This document shows, in pieces, positions 27,656-41,300 of a stretch of 64,000 nucleotides of DNA. The notes under the pieces are model-generated. The model worked only from the letters and a program-made list of their open reading frames with translations, did not search any database and had not been told where the DNA came from. The position numbers and the translations under genes were made by a program. The stretch comes from Bugula neritina. Its lineage: Eukaryota; Bryozoa; Gymnolaemata; Cheilostomatida; Bugulidae. Within the stretch, counting starts at the first letter, position 1. The number at the start of each line of letters is the position of its first letter. The DNA lies in the NCBI GenBank assembly GCA_964035545.1, contig OZ037768.1:15438175-15502174 (forward strand). The letters are read 5' to 3'.

Positions 27656-30600
27656 ATGCTAGTATTACAAATAAGTGCCGCGAAGTTCTGAAACGTGCCC
27701 GATAGTGCTAGAACTAGAACAAGTGTGCTCAACAGTGCCCAAATGGGCTAAAACATGCCCAAATGTACTAAATTGAGCCAAATATGGTAATGATGCCAAT
27801 AGGTGCCCAGAGGTTCTGAAACGTGCCCTATGGTGCTGATAGTAGAATTAGTGTGCTCAACAGTGCCCAAATGTCCGAAAACACGCCTAAATGTGTTAAA
27901 TTGAGCCATATATGCTAATAGTACCTATTAGTGCCCAAAAGTTCTGATACGGGCCCAATAGTGCCAAAGCTAGAACAAATGTGCTCAACAGTGCCAAAAC
28001 AGGCTAAAACATGCCTAAGTGTGTTAAAATGAGCAAATTGTGCTTATAGTACCTATTGGTGCCCAGAAGTTCTGAAACGTGCCCAATAGTGCTAATAGTA
28101 GAACTGATATGCTCAACAGTGCCCAAATGTGCTAAGTTGAGCCAAACATACTAATAGTACCAATAAGTGCCCAGATGTTCTAAAACGTGCCCAATTGTGC
28201 TGATAGTAGAATTAGTGTGCCTAACAGTGCCCAAATGTGCTTGAACAAGCTCAAATGTGCTGAATTGGGCCAAATATAATAATCGCACCAATAAGCGCCC
28301 AGAGGTTCTGAAACGTGCCCAATAGTGCTAGTAGTAGGACTAGTGTGCTTAACAGTGCCCAAAACTGCTAAATCTTTCACAAATGTCGTAAAACATGCCA
28401 AAATGTGCTAAATTGAGCCAAACATGCTAATAGTACCTTTTAGTGCCCAGAAGTTCTGAAACGGGACCAATAGTGCCAATAGTAGGCCTAGTGTGGTTAA
28501 CAGTGCCCAAATGTCCTAAAACATGACAAAATGTGCTAAATTGAGCCGGACATGCTAATAGTACCAATAAGTGCCCAGAGGTTCTGAAACGTTCCCAATA
28601 GTGCTAATAGTAGAACTGGTGTGCTTAACAGTGCTCGAATCTGCTAAAACATTCCCAAATGGGCCAAAACATGCCCAAATGGGCCAAAACATGCCCAAAT
28701 GTACTAAATTTAGCCAAATATGCTAATAGTACCAATAAGCGCCCAGAGGCTCCGAACCATGCCCAATTGTGCTAACAGTTTAACTGGTGTGCTTAACAGT
28801 GCTCAAATCAGCTAAAACATTCCCAAATGGGCTAAAACATGCCCAAATGTACTAAATTTAGCAAAATCTGCTAGTAGTACCAATAAGTGCCCAGAAGTTC
28901 TGAAACGTGCCCAATAGTGCTCGAACTCGAACAAGTGTGCCCAACAGTGCCCAAATGTTCTAAAAGATTCCCCAATCTGCTAAAACATGCCCAAATGTAT
29001 TAAATTGAGCCAAATACACAAATACCCAAAGTAGGCGCTCAGAGGTTCCTAAACTTGCCCAATATTGCTAATAGTAGGACTAGTGTGCTTAACAGTGCCC
29101 AAATCTGCTAAATCATTCCCAATCGGGCTAAAACATGCCCAAATGAACTAAATTCTGTCATATATGCTAATAGTACCTATTAGTGCCCAGAAGTTCTGAA
29201 ACGTGCCCAATAGTGCTAATAGTAGAACTAGTGCGCTCAACAGTGCCCAAAGGTGCTAAAAGATTCCCCAATGTACTAAAACATGCCCAAATGTATTAAA
29301 TTGAGCCAAATACACTAATAGCAACAATAAGCGCCCAGAGGTTCTTAAACTTCCTAAATAGTGCTAATAGTAGGACTAGTGTGCTTAACAGTGCCCAAAC
29401 CTGCTAAATCATTCCCAAAAGTCGTAAAACATGCCAAAATGCGCTAAATTGAGCCAAACATGCTAATACTACCATTTAGTAGCCAGAAGTTCGGAAACTT
29501 GCCAAATAGTGCTAATAGTAGGATTAGTGTGCTTAACAGTGCCCAAATTTGCTAAAACATTCGCAAATGGGTGAAAACATGCCCAAATGTACTAAATTGA
29601 GCCAAATATGGTAATAGTACCAAGAGGTGCCCAGAGGTTCTGAAACGTGCCCTATGGTGCTGATAGTAGAATTAGTGTGCTCAACAGTGCCCAAATGTCC
29701 CAAAGCATGCCAAAATGTGCTGAATTGAGCCAAACATGCTAATAGTACCATTTGGTAGCCAGAAGTTCGGAAACTTGCCAAATAGTGCTAATAGTAGGAT
29801 TAGTGTGCTTAACAGTGCCCAAATTTGCTAAAACATTCCCAAATGTAATAACTTGAGCCAAATATGCTAATAGCACCTGTTAGTGCCCAGAAGTTCTTAT
29901 CCGGGCCCAATAGTGCCAAAGCTAGAACAAGTGTGCTCAACAGTGCCAAAACATGCTAAAACATGCCCAAATGTGTTAAATGAGCCAATTCTGCTAATAG
30001 TACCTATTAGTGCCCAGAAATTCTGAAACGTGCCCAAAAGTGCTAATAGTAGAACTAGTGTGCTCAACAGTGCCCAAATGTGCTCAGCAGTGCCCAAATG
30101 GGCTAAATTGAGCCAAATAAACTAATAGTACCAATAAGTGCCCAGAGGTTATAAAACGTGCCTAATAGTGCTGATAGTAGAACTAGTGTGCCTAACAGTG
30201 CCCAAATAAGCTTAAACAAGCCCAAATGTGCTAAATTGAGCCAAATATGCTAATAGTACCAGTAAGTACCCAGAAATTCTGAAACGTGCCCAATAGTGCT
30301 AATAGTAGAACTGGTGCGCTCAACAGTGCACAAAGGTGCTGAAAGATTCCCAAATGGGCTAAAACAAGTCCAAATGTACTAAATTTAGCAAAACATGCTA
30401 ATAGTACCAATAGGTGCCCAGGGGTTCTGAAACGTGCCCTATAGTGCTGATAGTAGAATTAGTGTGCTCAACAGTGCCCAAATGTCGTATAACATGCGAA
30501 ATGTGCTGAATTGAGCCAAATATGCTAATAACACCAATAAGCGCCCAGAGGTTCTTAAACTTCCCAAATAGTGCTAATAGTACAACTAGTGTGCTTAACA

Positions 30601-32614
30601 GTGCCCAAATTTGCTAAAACATTCCGAAATGTACTAAATTGAGCCAAATATGCTGATAGTACCTATTAGTGCCCAGAAACTCTGATACGGGCCCAATAGT
30701 GCCAAAACTAGAACAAGTGTGCTCAACAGTGCCAAAACGCACTAAAACATGCCCAAATGTGCTATAACATGCCCAAATGTGCTATAACATGCCCAAATGT
30801 GCTAAATTGAGCCAAATATACCAATAGTACCAATAAGTGCCCAGAGGTTCTAAAACATGGCCAATAGTGCTGATAGTACAACTAGATGCCCAACAGTGCC
30901 CAAATGTGCTAAAAAACTCCCCAATCTGCTAAAACATGCCCAAATGTATTAAATTGAGCCAAATACACAAATACCCCAAATAAGCGCCCAGAGGTTCTTA
31001 AACTTGATCAATATTGCCAATAGTAGGACTAGTGTGCCTAACAGCGCCCAAATCTGCTAAATCATTCCCAATTGGGCTAAAGCACGCTAAAATGAACTAA
31101 ATTCTGCCAAATATGCTAATAGTACCAATGAGTGCCAAGAGGTTCCGAAACATGCCCAATAGTGATAATAGTAGAACTAGTGTGGTTAACAGTGCCCAAA
31201 TTTGCTAAAACTTTCCTAAATGTACTAAATTTAGCCGAATATGCTAATAGTACCAATAAGCGCCCAGAGGCTTTGAACCATGCCCAATTGTGCTAATAGT
31301 TTAACTGGTGTGCTTAACAGTGCTCAAATCTGCTAAAACATTCCCAAATGGGCTAAAACATGTCTAAATGTACTAAATTTAGCAAAACATGCTAATAGTA
31401 CCAACATGTTCCCAGAGGTTCTGAAACGTGCCCTATAGTGCTGATAGTAGAATTAGTCTGCTCAACAATGCCAAAATGTCCTAAAGCATGCCAAAATGTG
31501 CTGAATTGAGCCAAACATGCTAATAGTACCATTTAGTGGCCAGAAGTTCGGAAATCTGCCAAATAGTGCTAATAGTAGGATTAGTGTGCTTAACAGTGCC
31601 CATTTTTGCTAAAACATTCCCAAATGTACTAAATTGAGCCAAATATGCTAATAGTACCTATTAGTGCCCAGAGGTTCTGATCCGGGCCAAATAGTGCCAA
31701 AGCTAAAACAAGTGTGCTCAACAGTGCCAAAACAGGCTAAAACATGCCCAAATGTGTTAAATAAGCCAATTGTGCTAGTAGTACCTATTAATGCCCAGAA
31801 GTTCTGAACTGTGCCCAATAGTGCTAATAGTAGAACTAGTGCGCTCAACAGTGCCCAAAGGTGCTAAAAGATTCCCAAGTGTACTAAAACATGCCCAAGT
31901 GTATTAAATTAAGCCAAATTCACTAATAGCACCAATTAGCGCCAAGAGGTTCTTAAACTTGCCAAAAAGTGCTAATAGTAGGACTAGTGTGCTTAACAGT
32001 GCCCAAATCTGCTAAATCATTCCCAAATGTCGTAAAACATGCCAAAATGTGCTAAATTGTGCCAAACATGCTAATAGTACCAATAAGTGCCCAGATGTTC
32101 CAAAACGTGGCCAATAGTGATAATAGTAGGACTAGTGTGCGTAACAGTGCCCAAATAGCCTAAAACATGCCAAAATGTGCTAAATTCAGCCAAACATGCT
32201 ATTAGTACCTTTTAGTGGCCAAAAGTTCTGAAACGTGCCCAATAATGCTAATGGTATAACTAGTGTGCTTAACAGTGCCCAAATTTGCTAAAACATTCCC
32301 AAATGTACTAAATTGAGCCAAATATGCTAATAGTACCTATTAGTGCCCAGAAACTCTGATACGGGCCCAATAGTGCCAAAACTAGAACAAGTGTGCTCAA
32401 CAGTGCCAAAACGCACTAAAACATGCCCAAATGTGCTATAACATGCCCAAATGTGCTATAACATGACTAAATGTGCTAAATTGAGCCAAATATACTAATA
32501 GTACCAATAAATGCCCAGAGGTTCTAAAACATGGCCAATAGTGCTGATAGTAGAACTAGAGTGCCCAACAGTGCCCAAATGTGCTAAAAGATTCCCCAAT
32601 CTGCTAAAACATGC

Positions 32615-33949
32615 CCAAATGTATTAAATTGGGCCAAATACACAAATACCCCAAATAAGCGCCCAGAGGTTCTTAAACTTGCCCAATGTTGCTAATAGTA
32701 GGACTAGTGTGCAAAACAGTGCCCAAATCTGCTAAACCATTCCCAATTGGGCTAAAACACGCTCAAATGAACTATATTCTGCCAAATATGCTAATAGTAC
32801 CAATGAGTGCCAAGAGGTTCCGAAACGTGCCCAATAGTGATAATAGTAGAACTAGTGTGCGTAACAGTGCCCAAATAGCCTAAAACATGCCAAAATGTGC
32901 TAAATTCAGCCAAACATGCTAATAGTACCTTTTAGTGCCCAGAAGTCCTGAAACGGGCCCAATAGTGCTAATAGTAGGCTTAGTGTAGTTAACAGTGCCC
33001 AAATTTGCTAAAACTTTCCCAAATGTACTAAATTCAGCCAAATATGCTAATAGTACCAATAAGCGCCCAGAGGCTCTGAACCATGCCCAATTGTGCTGAT
33101 AGTAGAACTAGTGTGTCTAACAGTGCCCAAATTAGCTTAAACAAGCCCAAATGTTCTAAATTGAGCCATATACGCTAATAGTACCTATTGGTGCCCAAAA
33201 GTTCTGATACGGGCCCAATAGTGCCAAAGCTAGAACAAATATGCTCAACAGTGCCAAAACGGGCTAAAACATGCCTAAATGTGTTAAATTGAGCCAATTG
33301 TGCTTATAGTACCTATTAGTGCCCAGAAATTCTGAATTGTGCCCAATAGTGCTAATAGTAGAATTAGTGTGCTCAACAGTGCCCAAATGGGCTAGATTGA
33401 GCCAAATATACTAATAGTACCAATAAGTGCCCAGAGGTTTTAAAACGTGCCCAGAGGTTCTAAAACGTGCCCAATAGTGCTGATAGTGGAACTAGTGTGC
33501 CTAACAGTGCCCAAATGTGCTTAAACAAGCCCAAATGTGCTAAACTGAGCCAAATATACTAATAGTACCAATTAGTGCCCAGAGGTTCTTAAACTTCCCA
33601 AATAGTGCTAATAGTAGGACTAGTGTGCTTAACAGTGCCCAAATTTGCTAAAACATTCCCAAATGTACTAAATTGAGCCAAATATGCTAATAGTACCTAT
33701 TAGTGCCCTGAAACTCTGATACGGGCCCAATAGTGCCAAAACTAGAACAAGTGTGCTCAACAGTGCCAAAACGCACTAAAACATGCCCAAATGTGCTATA
33801 ACATGCCCAAATGTGCTATAACAAGACTAAATGTGCTAAATTGAGCCAAATATACTAATAGTACCAATAAGTGCCCAGAGGTTCTAAAACATGGCCAATA
33901 GTGCTGATAGTAGAACTAGAGTGCCCAACAGTGCCCAAATGTGCTAAAA
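32615..33949. repeat. Segmental duplication, 1.33 kb, left copy
   Basis: This copy matches 34713-36047 at a constant offset of 2098 bp. Marker strings such as GGGCCAAATACACAAATACC and TGCCCTGAAACTCTGATACG occur at corresponding positions, and one of the very few differences is TACCTATTAGTGCC versus TACCAATTAGTGCC. Confidence 0.88.
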
Positions 33950-34712
33950 CATTCCCAAATGGGCTAAAACATGCCCAAATTTACTAAATTGAGCCAAATA
34001 TGCTAATAGTACCAATAAGTGCCCAGAGGTTCTGAAACGTGCCAATAGTGCTAATAGTAGGACTAGTGTGCTTAACAGTGCCCAAATCTGCTAAATCAAT
34101 CCCAATTGAGGTAAAACACGCTCAAATGAACTAAATTCTGCCAAATATGCTAATAGTACCAATAAGTGCCAAGAGGTTCCGAAACGTGCCCAATAGTGAT
34201 AATAATAGATCTGGTGTACGTAACAGTGCCCAAATAGCCTAAAACATGCCAAAATGTGCTAAATTGAGCCAAACATGCTAATAGTACCATTTAGTGCCCA
34301 AAAGTTCTGATACGGGCCCAATAGTGCCAAAGCTAGAACAAATATGCTCAACAGTGCCAAAACGGGCTAAAACATGCCTAAATGTGTTAAATTGAGCCAA
34401 TTGTGCTAATAGTACCTATTAGTGCCCAGAAGTTCTAAAATGTGCCCAATAGTGCTAATAGTAAAACTAGTGTGCTCAACAGTGCCCAAATGTGCTAAAT
34501 TGAGCCAAATATACTAATAGTGCCAATAAGTGCCCAGAGGTTCAAAAACGTGCCCAATTGTGCTGATAGTAGAACTAGTGTGCCTAACAGTGCCCAAATG
34601 TGCTTAAACATTCCCAAATGGGCTAAAACATGCCCAAATTTACTAAATTGAGCCAAATTTGCTAATAGTTTAACTGGTGTGCTTAACAATGCGCAAATCT
34701 GCTAAAACATTC

Positions 34713-36047
34713 CCAAATGTATTAAATTGGGCCAAATACACAAATACCCCAAATAAGCGCCCAGAGGTTCTTAAACTTGCCCAATGTTGCTAATAGTAGG
34801 ACTAGTGTGCAAAACAGTGCCCAAATCTGCTAAACCATTCCCAATTGGGCTAAAACACGCTCAAATGAACTATATTCTGCCAAATATGCTAATAGTACCA
34901 ATGAGTGCCAAGAGGTTCCGAAACGTGCCCAATAGTGATAATAGTAGAACTAGTGTGCGTAACAGTGCCCAAATAGCCTAAAACATGCCAAAATGTGCTA
35001 AATTCAGCCAAACATGCTAATAGTACCTTTTAGTGCCCAGAAGTCCTGAAACGGGCCCAATAGTGCTAATAGTAGGCTTAGTGTAGTTAACAGTGCCCAA
35101 ATTTGCTAAAACTTTCCCAAATGTACTAAATTCAGCCAAATATGCTAATAGTACCAATAAGCGCCCAGAGGCTCTGAACCATGCCCAATTGTGCTGATAG
35201 TAGAACTAGTGTGTCTAACAGTGCCCAAATTAGCTTAAACAAGCCCAAATGTTCTAAATTGAGCCATATACGCTAATAGTACCTATTGGTGCCCAAAAGT
35301 TCTGATACGGGCCCAATAGTGCCAAAGCTAGAACAAATATGCTCAACAGTGCCAAAACGGGCTAAAACATGCCTAAATGTGTTAAATTGAGCCAATTGTG
35401 CTTATAGTACCTATTAGTGCCCAGAAATTCTGAATTGTGCCCAATAGTGCTAATAGTAGAATTAGTGTGCTCAACAGTGCCCAAATGGGCTAGATTGAGC
35501 CAAATATACTAATAGTACCAATAAGTGCCCAGAGGTTTTAAAACGTGCCCAGAGGTTCTAAAACGTGCCCAATAGTGCTGATAGTGGAACTAGTGTGCCT
35601 AACAGTGCCCAAATGTGCTTAAACAAGCCCAAATGTGCTAAACTGAGCCAAATATACTAATAGTACCAATTAGTGCCCAGAGGTTCTTAAACTTCCCAAA
35701 TAGTGCTAATAGTAGGACTAGTGTGCTTAACAGTGCCCAAATTTGCTAAAACATTCCCAAATGTACTAAATTGAGCCAAATATGCTAATAGTACCAATTA
35801 GTGCCCTGAAACTCTGATACGGGCCCAATAGTGCCAAAACTAGAACAAGTGTGCTCAACAGTGCCAAAACGCACTAAAACATGCCCAAATGTGCTATAAC
35901 ATGCCCAAATGTGCTATAACAAGACTAAATGTGCTAAATTGAGCCAAATATACTAATAGTACCAATAAGTGCCCAGAGGTTCTAAAACATGGCCAATAGT
36001 GCTGATAGTAGAACTAGAGTGCCCAACAGTGCCCAAATGTGCTAAAA
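34713..36047. repeat. Segmental duplication, 1.33 kb, right copy
   Basis: Copy of 32615-33949. It ends where ...GTGCTAAAACATTCCC in the left copy becomes ...GTGCTAAAAGATTCCCC. A short plus-strand open frame (34784-34981) is identical in translation to that at 32686-32883 only because the DNA is duplicated. Confidence 0.88.
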
Positions 36048-38397
36048 GATTCCCCAATCTGCTAAAACATGCCCAAATGTATTAAATTGAGCCAAATACA
36101 CAAATACCCCAAAGAAGCGCCCAGAGGTTCTTAAACTTGCCCAATAGGGATAATAGTAGAAGTAGTGTGCGTAACAGTGCCCAAATCTGCTAAATCATTC
36201 CCAATTTGGCTAAAACACGCTCAAATGAACTAAATTCTGCCAAATATGCTAATAGTACAAATAAGCGCCAAGAGGTTCCGAAACGTGCCCAATAGTGATA
36301 ATAATAGAACTAGTCTGCGTAACAGTGCCCAAATAGCCTAAAACATGCCAAAATGTGCTCAATTCAGCCAAACATGCTAATAGTACCTTTTAGTGCCAAG
36401 AAGTTCTGAAACGGGTCCAATAGTGCTAATAGTAGGCCTAGTGTAGTTAACAGTGCCCAACTTTGCTAAAACTTTCCCAAATGTACTAAATTCAGCCAAA
36501 TATGCTAATAGTACCAATAAGCGCCCAGAGGCTCCGAACCATGCCCAATTGTGCTGATAGCAGAACTAGTGTGTCTAACAGTGCCCAAATTTGCTAAAAC
36601 AATCCCAAATGTACTAAATTGAGCCACATATGCTAATAGTACCTATTAGTGCCCAAAAGTTCTGATACGGGCCCAATAGTGCCAAAGCTAGAACAAATGT
36701 GCTCAACAGTGCCAAAACAGGCTAAAACATGCCTAAGTGTGGTAAAATGAGCCAATTGTGCTAATAGTACCTATTAGTGCCAGAAGTTCTGAAACGTGCC
36801 CAATAGTGCTAATAGTAGAACTAGTATGCTCAACAGTGCCCAAATGTGCTAAATTGAGCCAAACATACTAATAGTACCAATAAGTGCCCAGAGGTTCTAA
36901 AACGTGCCCAATTGTGCTGATAGAAGAACTAGTGTGCCTGACAGTGCCCAAATGTGCTTAAACAAGCCCAAATGTGTTAACTTGGGCCAAATATAATAAT
37001 CGTACCAATAAGCACCCAGAGGTTCTGAGGCGTGCCCAATAGTGCTAATAGTAGAACTGATGTGCTTAACAGTGCCCAAATGTGCTAAAACATTCCCAAA
37101 TGGGCTAAAACATGCCCAAATTTACTAAATTGAGCCAAATATGCTAATAGTACCAATAAGTGCCCAGAGGTTCTGAAACGTGCCCAATAGTGCTAATAGT
37201 AGGACTAGTGTGCTTAACAGTGCCCAAATCTGCTAAATCTTTCACAAATGTCGTAAAACATGCCAAAATGTGCTAAATTGAGCCAAACATGCTAATAGTA
37301 CCTTTTAGTGCCCAGAAGTTCTGGAACGGGCCCAATAGTGCTAATAGTAGGCCTAGTGTGGTTAACAGTGCCCAAATTTGCTAAAACTTTCCCAAATGTA
37401 CTAAATTTAGCCAAATATGCTAATAGTACCAATACGCGCCCAGAGGCTCGAACCATGCCCAATTGTGCTAATAGTTTAACTGGTGTGCTTAACAGTGCTC
37501 AAATCTGCTAAAACATTCCCAAATTTGCTAAGACATTCCCAAATGTATTAAATTGAGCCAAATATGCTAATAGCACCAATAAGCGCCCAGAGGTTCTTAA
37601 ACTTCCCAAATAGTCCTAATAGTAGGACTAGTGTGCTTAACAGTGCCCAAATTTGCTAAAACATTCCCAAATGTACTAAATTGAGCCAAATATGCTAATA
37701 GTACCTATTAGTGCCCAGAAACTCTGATACGGGCCCAATAGTGCTAAAACTAGAACAAGTGTGCTCAACAGTGCAAAAAACGCACTAAAACATGCCCAAA
37801 TGTGCTATAACATGCCCAAATGTGCTATAACATGACTAAATGTGCTAAATTGAGCCAAATATACTAATAGTACCAATAAGTGCCCAGAGGTTCTAAAACA
37901 TGGCCAATAGTGCTGACAGTAGAACTAGGGTGCCCAACAGTGCCCAAATGTGCTAAAAGATTCCCCAATCTGCTAAAACATGCCCAAATGTATTAAATTG
38001 AGCCAAATACACGAATACCCCAAATAAGCGCCCAAAGGTTCTTAAAGTTGCCCAATATTGCTAATAGTAGGACTAGTGTGCTTAACAGTGCCCAAATCTG
38101 CTAAATCAATCCCAATTGAGGTAAAACACGCTCAAATGAACTAAATTCTGCCAAATATGCTAATAGTACCAATAAGTGCCAAGAGGTTCCGAAACGTGCC
38201 CAATAGTGATAATAATAGAACTGGTGTGCGTAACAGTGCCCAAATAGCCTAAAACATGCCAAAATGTGCTAAATTGAGCCAAACATGCTAATAGTACCAT
38301 TTAGTGCCCAAAAGTTCTGATACGGGCCCAATAGTGCCAAAGCTAGAACAAATATGCTCAACAGTGCCAAAACGGGCTAAAACATGCCTAAATGTGT

Positions 38398-41300
38398 TAA
38401 ATTGAGCCAATTATGCTAATAGTACCTATTAGTGCCCAGAAGTTCTAAAATGTGCCCAATAGTGCTAATAGTAAAACTAGTGTGCTCAACAGTGCCCAAA
38501 TGTGCTAAATTGAGCCAAATATACTAATAGTGCCAATAAGTGCCCAGAGGTTCTAAAACGTGCCCAATTGTGCTGATAGTAGAACTAGTGTGCCTAACAG
38601 TGCCCAAATGTGCTTAAACATTCCCAAATGGGCTAAAACATGCCCAAATTTACTAAATTGAGCCAAATTTGCTAATAGTTCCAATAAGTGCCCAGAGGTT
38701 CTGAAACGGGCCCAATAGTGCTAATAGTAGGCTTAGTGTAGTTAACAGTGCCCAAATTTGCTAAAACTTTCCCAAATGTACTAAATTCAGCAAAATATGC
38801 TAATAGTACCAATAAGCGCCCAGAGGCTCTGAACCATGCCCAATTGTGCTAATAGTTTAACTGGTGTGCTTAACAATGCGCAAATCTGCTAAAACATTCC
38901 CAAATTTGCTAAAACATTCCCAAATGTACTAAATTGAGCAAAACATGCTAATCGTACCAATAGGTGCCCAGAGGTTCTGAAACGTGCCCTATAGTGCTGA
39001 TAGTAGAATTAGTGTGCTCAACAGTGCCCAAATGTCCTAAAACATGCCAAAATGTGCTGAATTGAGCCAAACATGCTAATAGTACCATTTAGTGGCCAGA
39101 AGTTCAGTAACTTTCCAAATAGTGCTAATAGTAGGATTAGTGTGCTTAACAGTACCCAATTTTGCTAAAACATTCCCAAATGCACTAAATTGAGCCAATT
39201 ATGCTAATAGTACCTATTAGTGCCCAGAAGTTCTGATCCGGGCCCAATAGTGCCAAAGCTAAAACAAGTGTGCTCAACAGTGCAAAAACAGGCTAAAACA
39301 TGCCTAAATGTGTTAAAATGAGCCAATTGTGCTAATAGTACCTATTAGTGCCCAGAAGTTCTAAAATGTGCCCAATAGTGCTAATAGTAGAACTAGTGTG
39401 CTCAACAGTGCCCAAATGTGCTAAATTGAGCCAAATATACTAATAGTACCAATAAGTGCCCAGAGGTTCTAAAACGTGCCCAATTGTGCTGATAGTAGAA
39501 CTAGTGTGCCTAACAGTGCCCAAATGTGCTTAAACATTCCCAAATGGGCTAAAACATGCCCAAATTTACTAAATTGAGCCAAATTTGCTAATAGTTCCAA
39601 TAAGTGCCCAGAGGTTCTGAAACAAGACCAATAGTGCTAATAGTAGGACTAGTGTGCTTAACAGTGCCCAAATCTGCTAAATCTTTCACAAATGTCCTAA
39701 AACATGCCAAAATGTGCTAAATTGAGCCAAACATGCTAATAGTACCTTTTAGTGCCCAGAAATTCTGAAATGGGCCCAATAGTGCTAATAGTAGGCCTAG
39801 TGTGGTTAACAGTGCCCAAATTTGCTAAGACTTTCCCAAATGTACTGAATTCAGCCAAATATGCTAATAGTACCAATAATCGCCCAGAGGCTCTGAACCA
39901 TGCCCAATTGTGCTAATAGTTTAACTGGTGTGCTTAACAATGCGCAAATCTGCTAAAACAATCCCAAATTTGCTAAAACATTCCCAAATGTACTAAATTG
40001 AGCAAAACACGCTAATAGTACCAATAGGTGCCCAGAGGTTCTAAAACGTGCCCTATAGTGCTGATAGTAGAATTAGTGTGCTCAACAGTGCCCAAATGTC
40101 CTAAAACATGCCAAAATGTGCTGAATTGAGCCAAACATGCTAATAGTACCATTTAGTGGCCAGAAGTTCAGTAACTTTCCAAATAGTGCTAAAAGTAGGC
40201 CTAGTGTAGTTAACAGTGCCCAAATTTGCTAAAACTTTCCCAAATGTACTAAATTCAGCCAAATATGCTAATAGTATCAATAAGCGCCCAGAGGCTCTGA
40301 ACCATGCCCAATTGTGCTGATAGTAGAACTAGTGTGTCTAACAGTGCCCAAATAAGCTTAAACAAGCCCAAATGTTCTAAATTGAGCCATATATGCTAAT
40401 AGTACCTATTGGTGCCCAAAAGTTCTGATACGGGCCCAAGAGTGCCAATGCTAGAACAAATATGCTCAACAGTGTCAAAACGGGCTAAAACATGCCTAAA
40501 TGTGTTAAATTGAGCCAATTGTGCTAATAGTACCTATTAGTGCCCAGAAGTTCTGAAACGTGCCCAATAGTGCTAATAGTAGAACTAGTGTGCTCAACAG
40601 TGCCCAAATGCGCTAAATTGAGCCAAATATTCTAATAGTACCAATAAGTGCCCAGAGGTTTTAAAACGTGCCCAGCGGTTCTAAAACGTGCCCAAGAGTG
40701 CTGATAGTGGAACTAGTGTGCCTGACAGTGCCCAAATGTGCTTAAACAAGCCCAAATGTGCTAAACTGAGCCAAATATACTAATAGTACCAATAAGTGCC
40801 CAGAGGTTCTAAAACGCGCTCAATTGTGCTGATAGTAGAACTAGTGTGCCTGACAGTGCCCAAATGTGCTTAAACAAGCCCAAATGTGTTAACTTGGGCC
40901 AAATAAAATAATCGTACCAATAAGCGCCCAGAGGTTCTGAGGCGTGCCCAATAGTGCTAATAGTAGAACTGATGTGCTTAACAGTGCCCAAATGTGCTCA
41001 AACGTGCCCAAATTTGCTAGAACTTTCCCAAATGTACTAAATTTAGCCAAATATGCTAATAGTACCTATTAGTGCCCAGAAACTCTGATACGGGCCCAAT
41101 AGTGCCAAAACTAGAACAAGTGTGCTCAATAGTGCCAAAGCGCACTAAAACATGCCCAAATGTGCCACCAGTTTAACTGGTGCGCTTAACAGTGCTCAAA
41201 TCTGCTAAAACATTCCCAAATGGGCTAAAACATGTCCAAATGTACTAAATTTAGCAAAACATGCTAATAGTACCAATAGGTGCCCAAGGGTTCTGAAACG

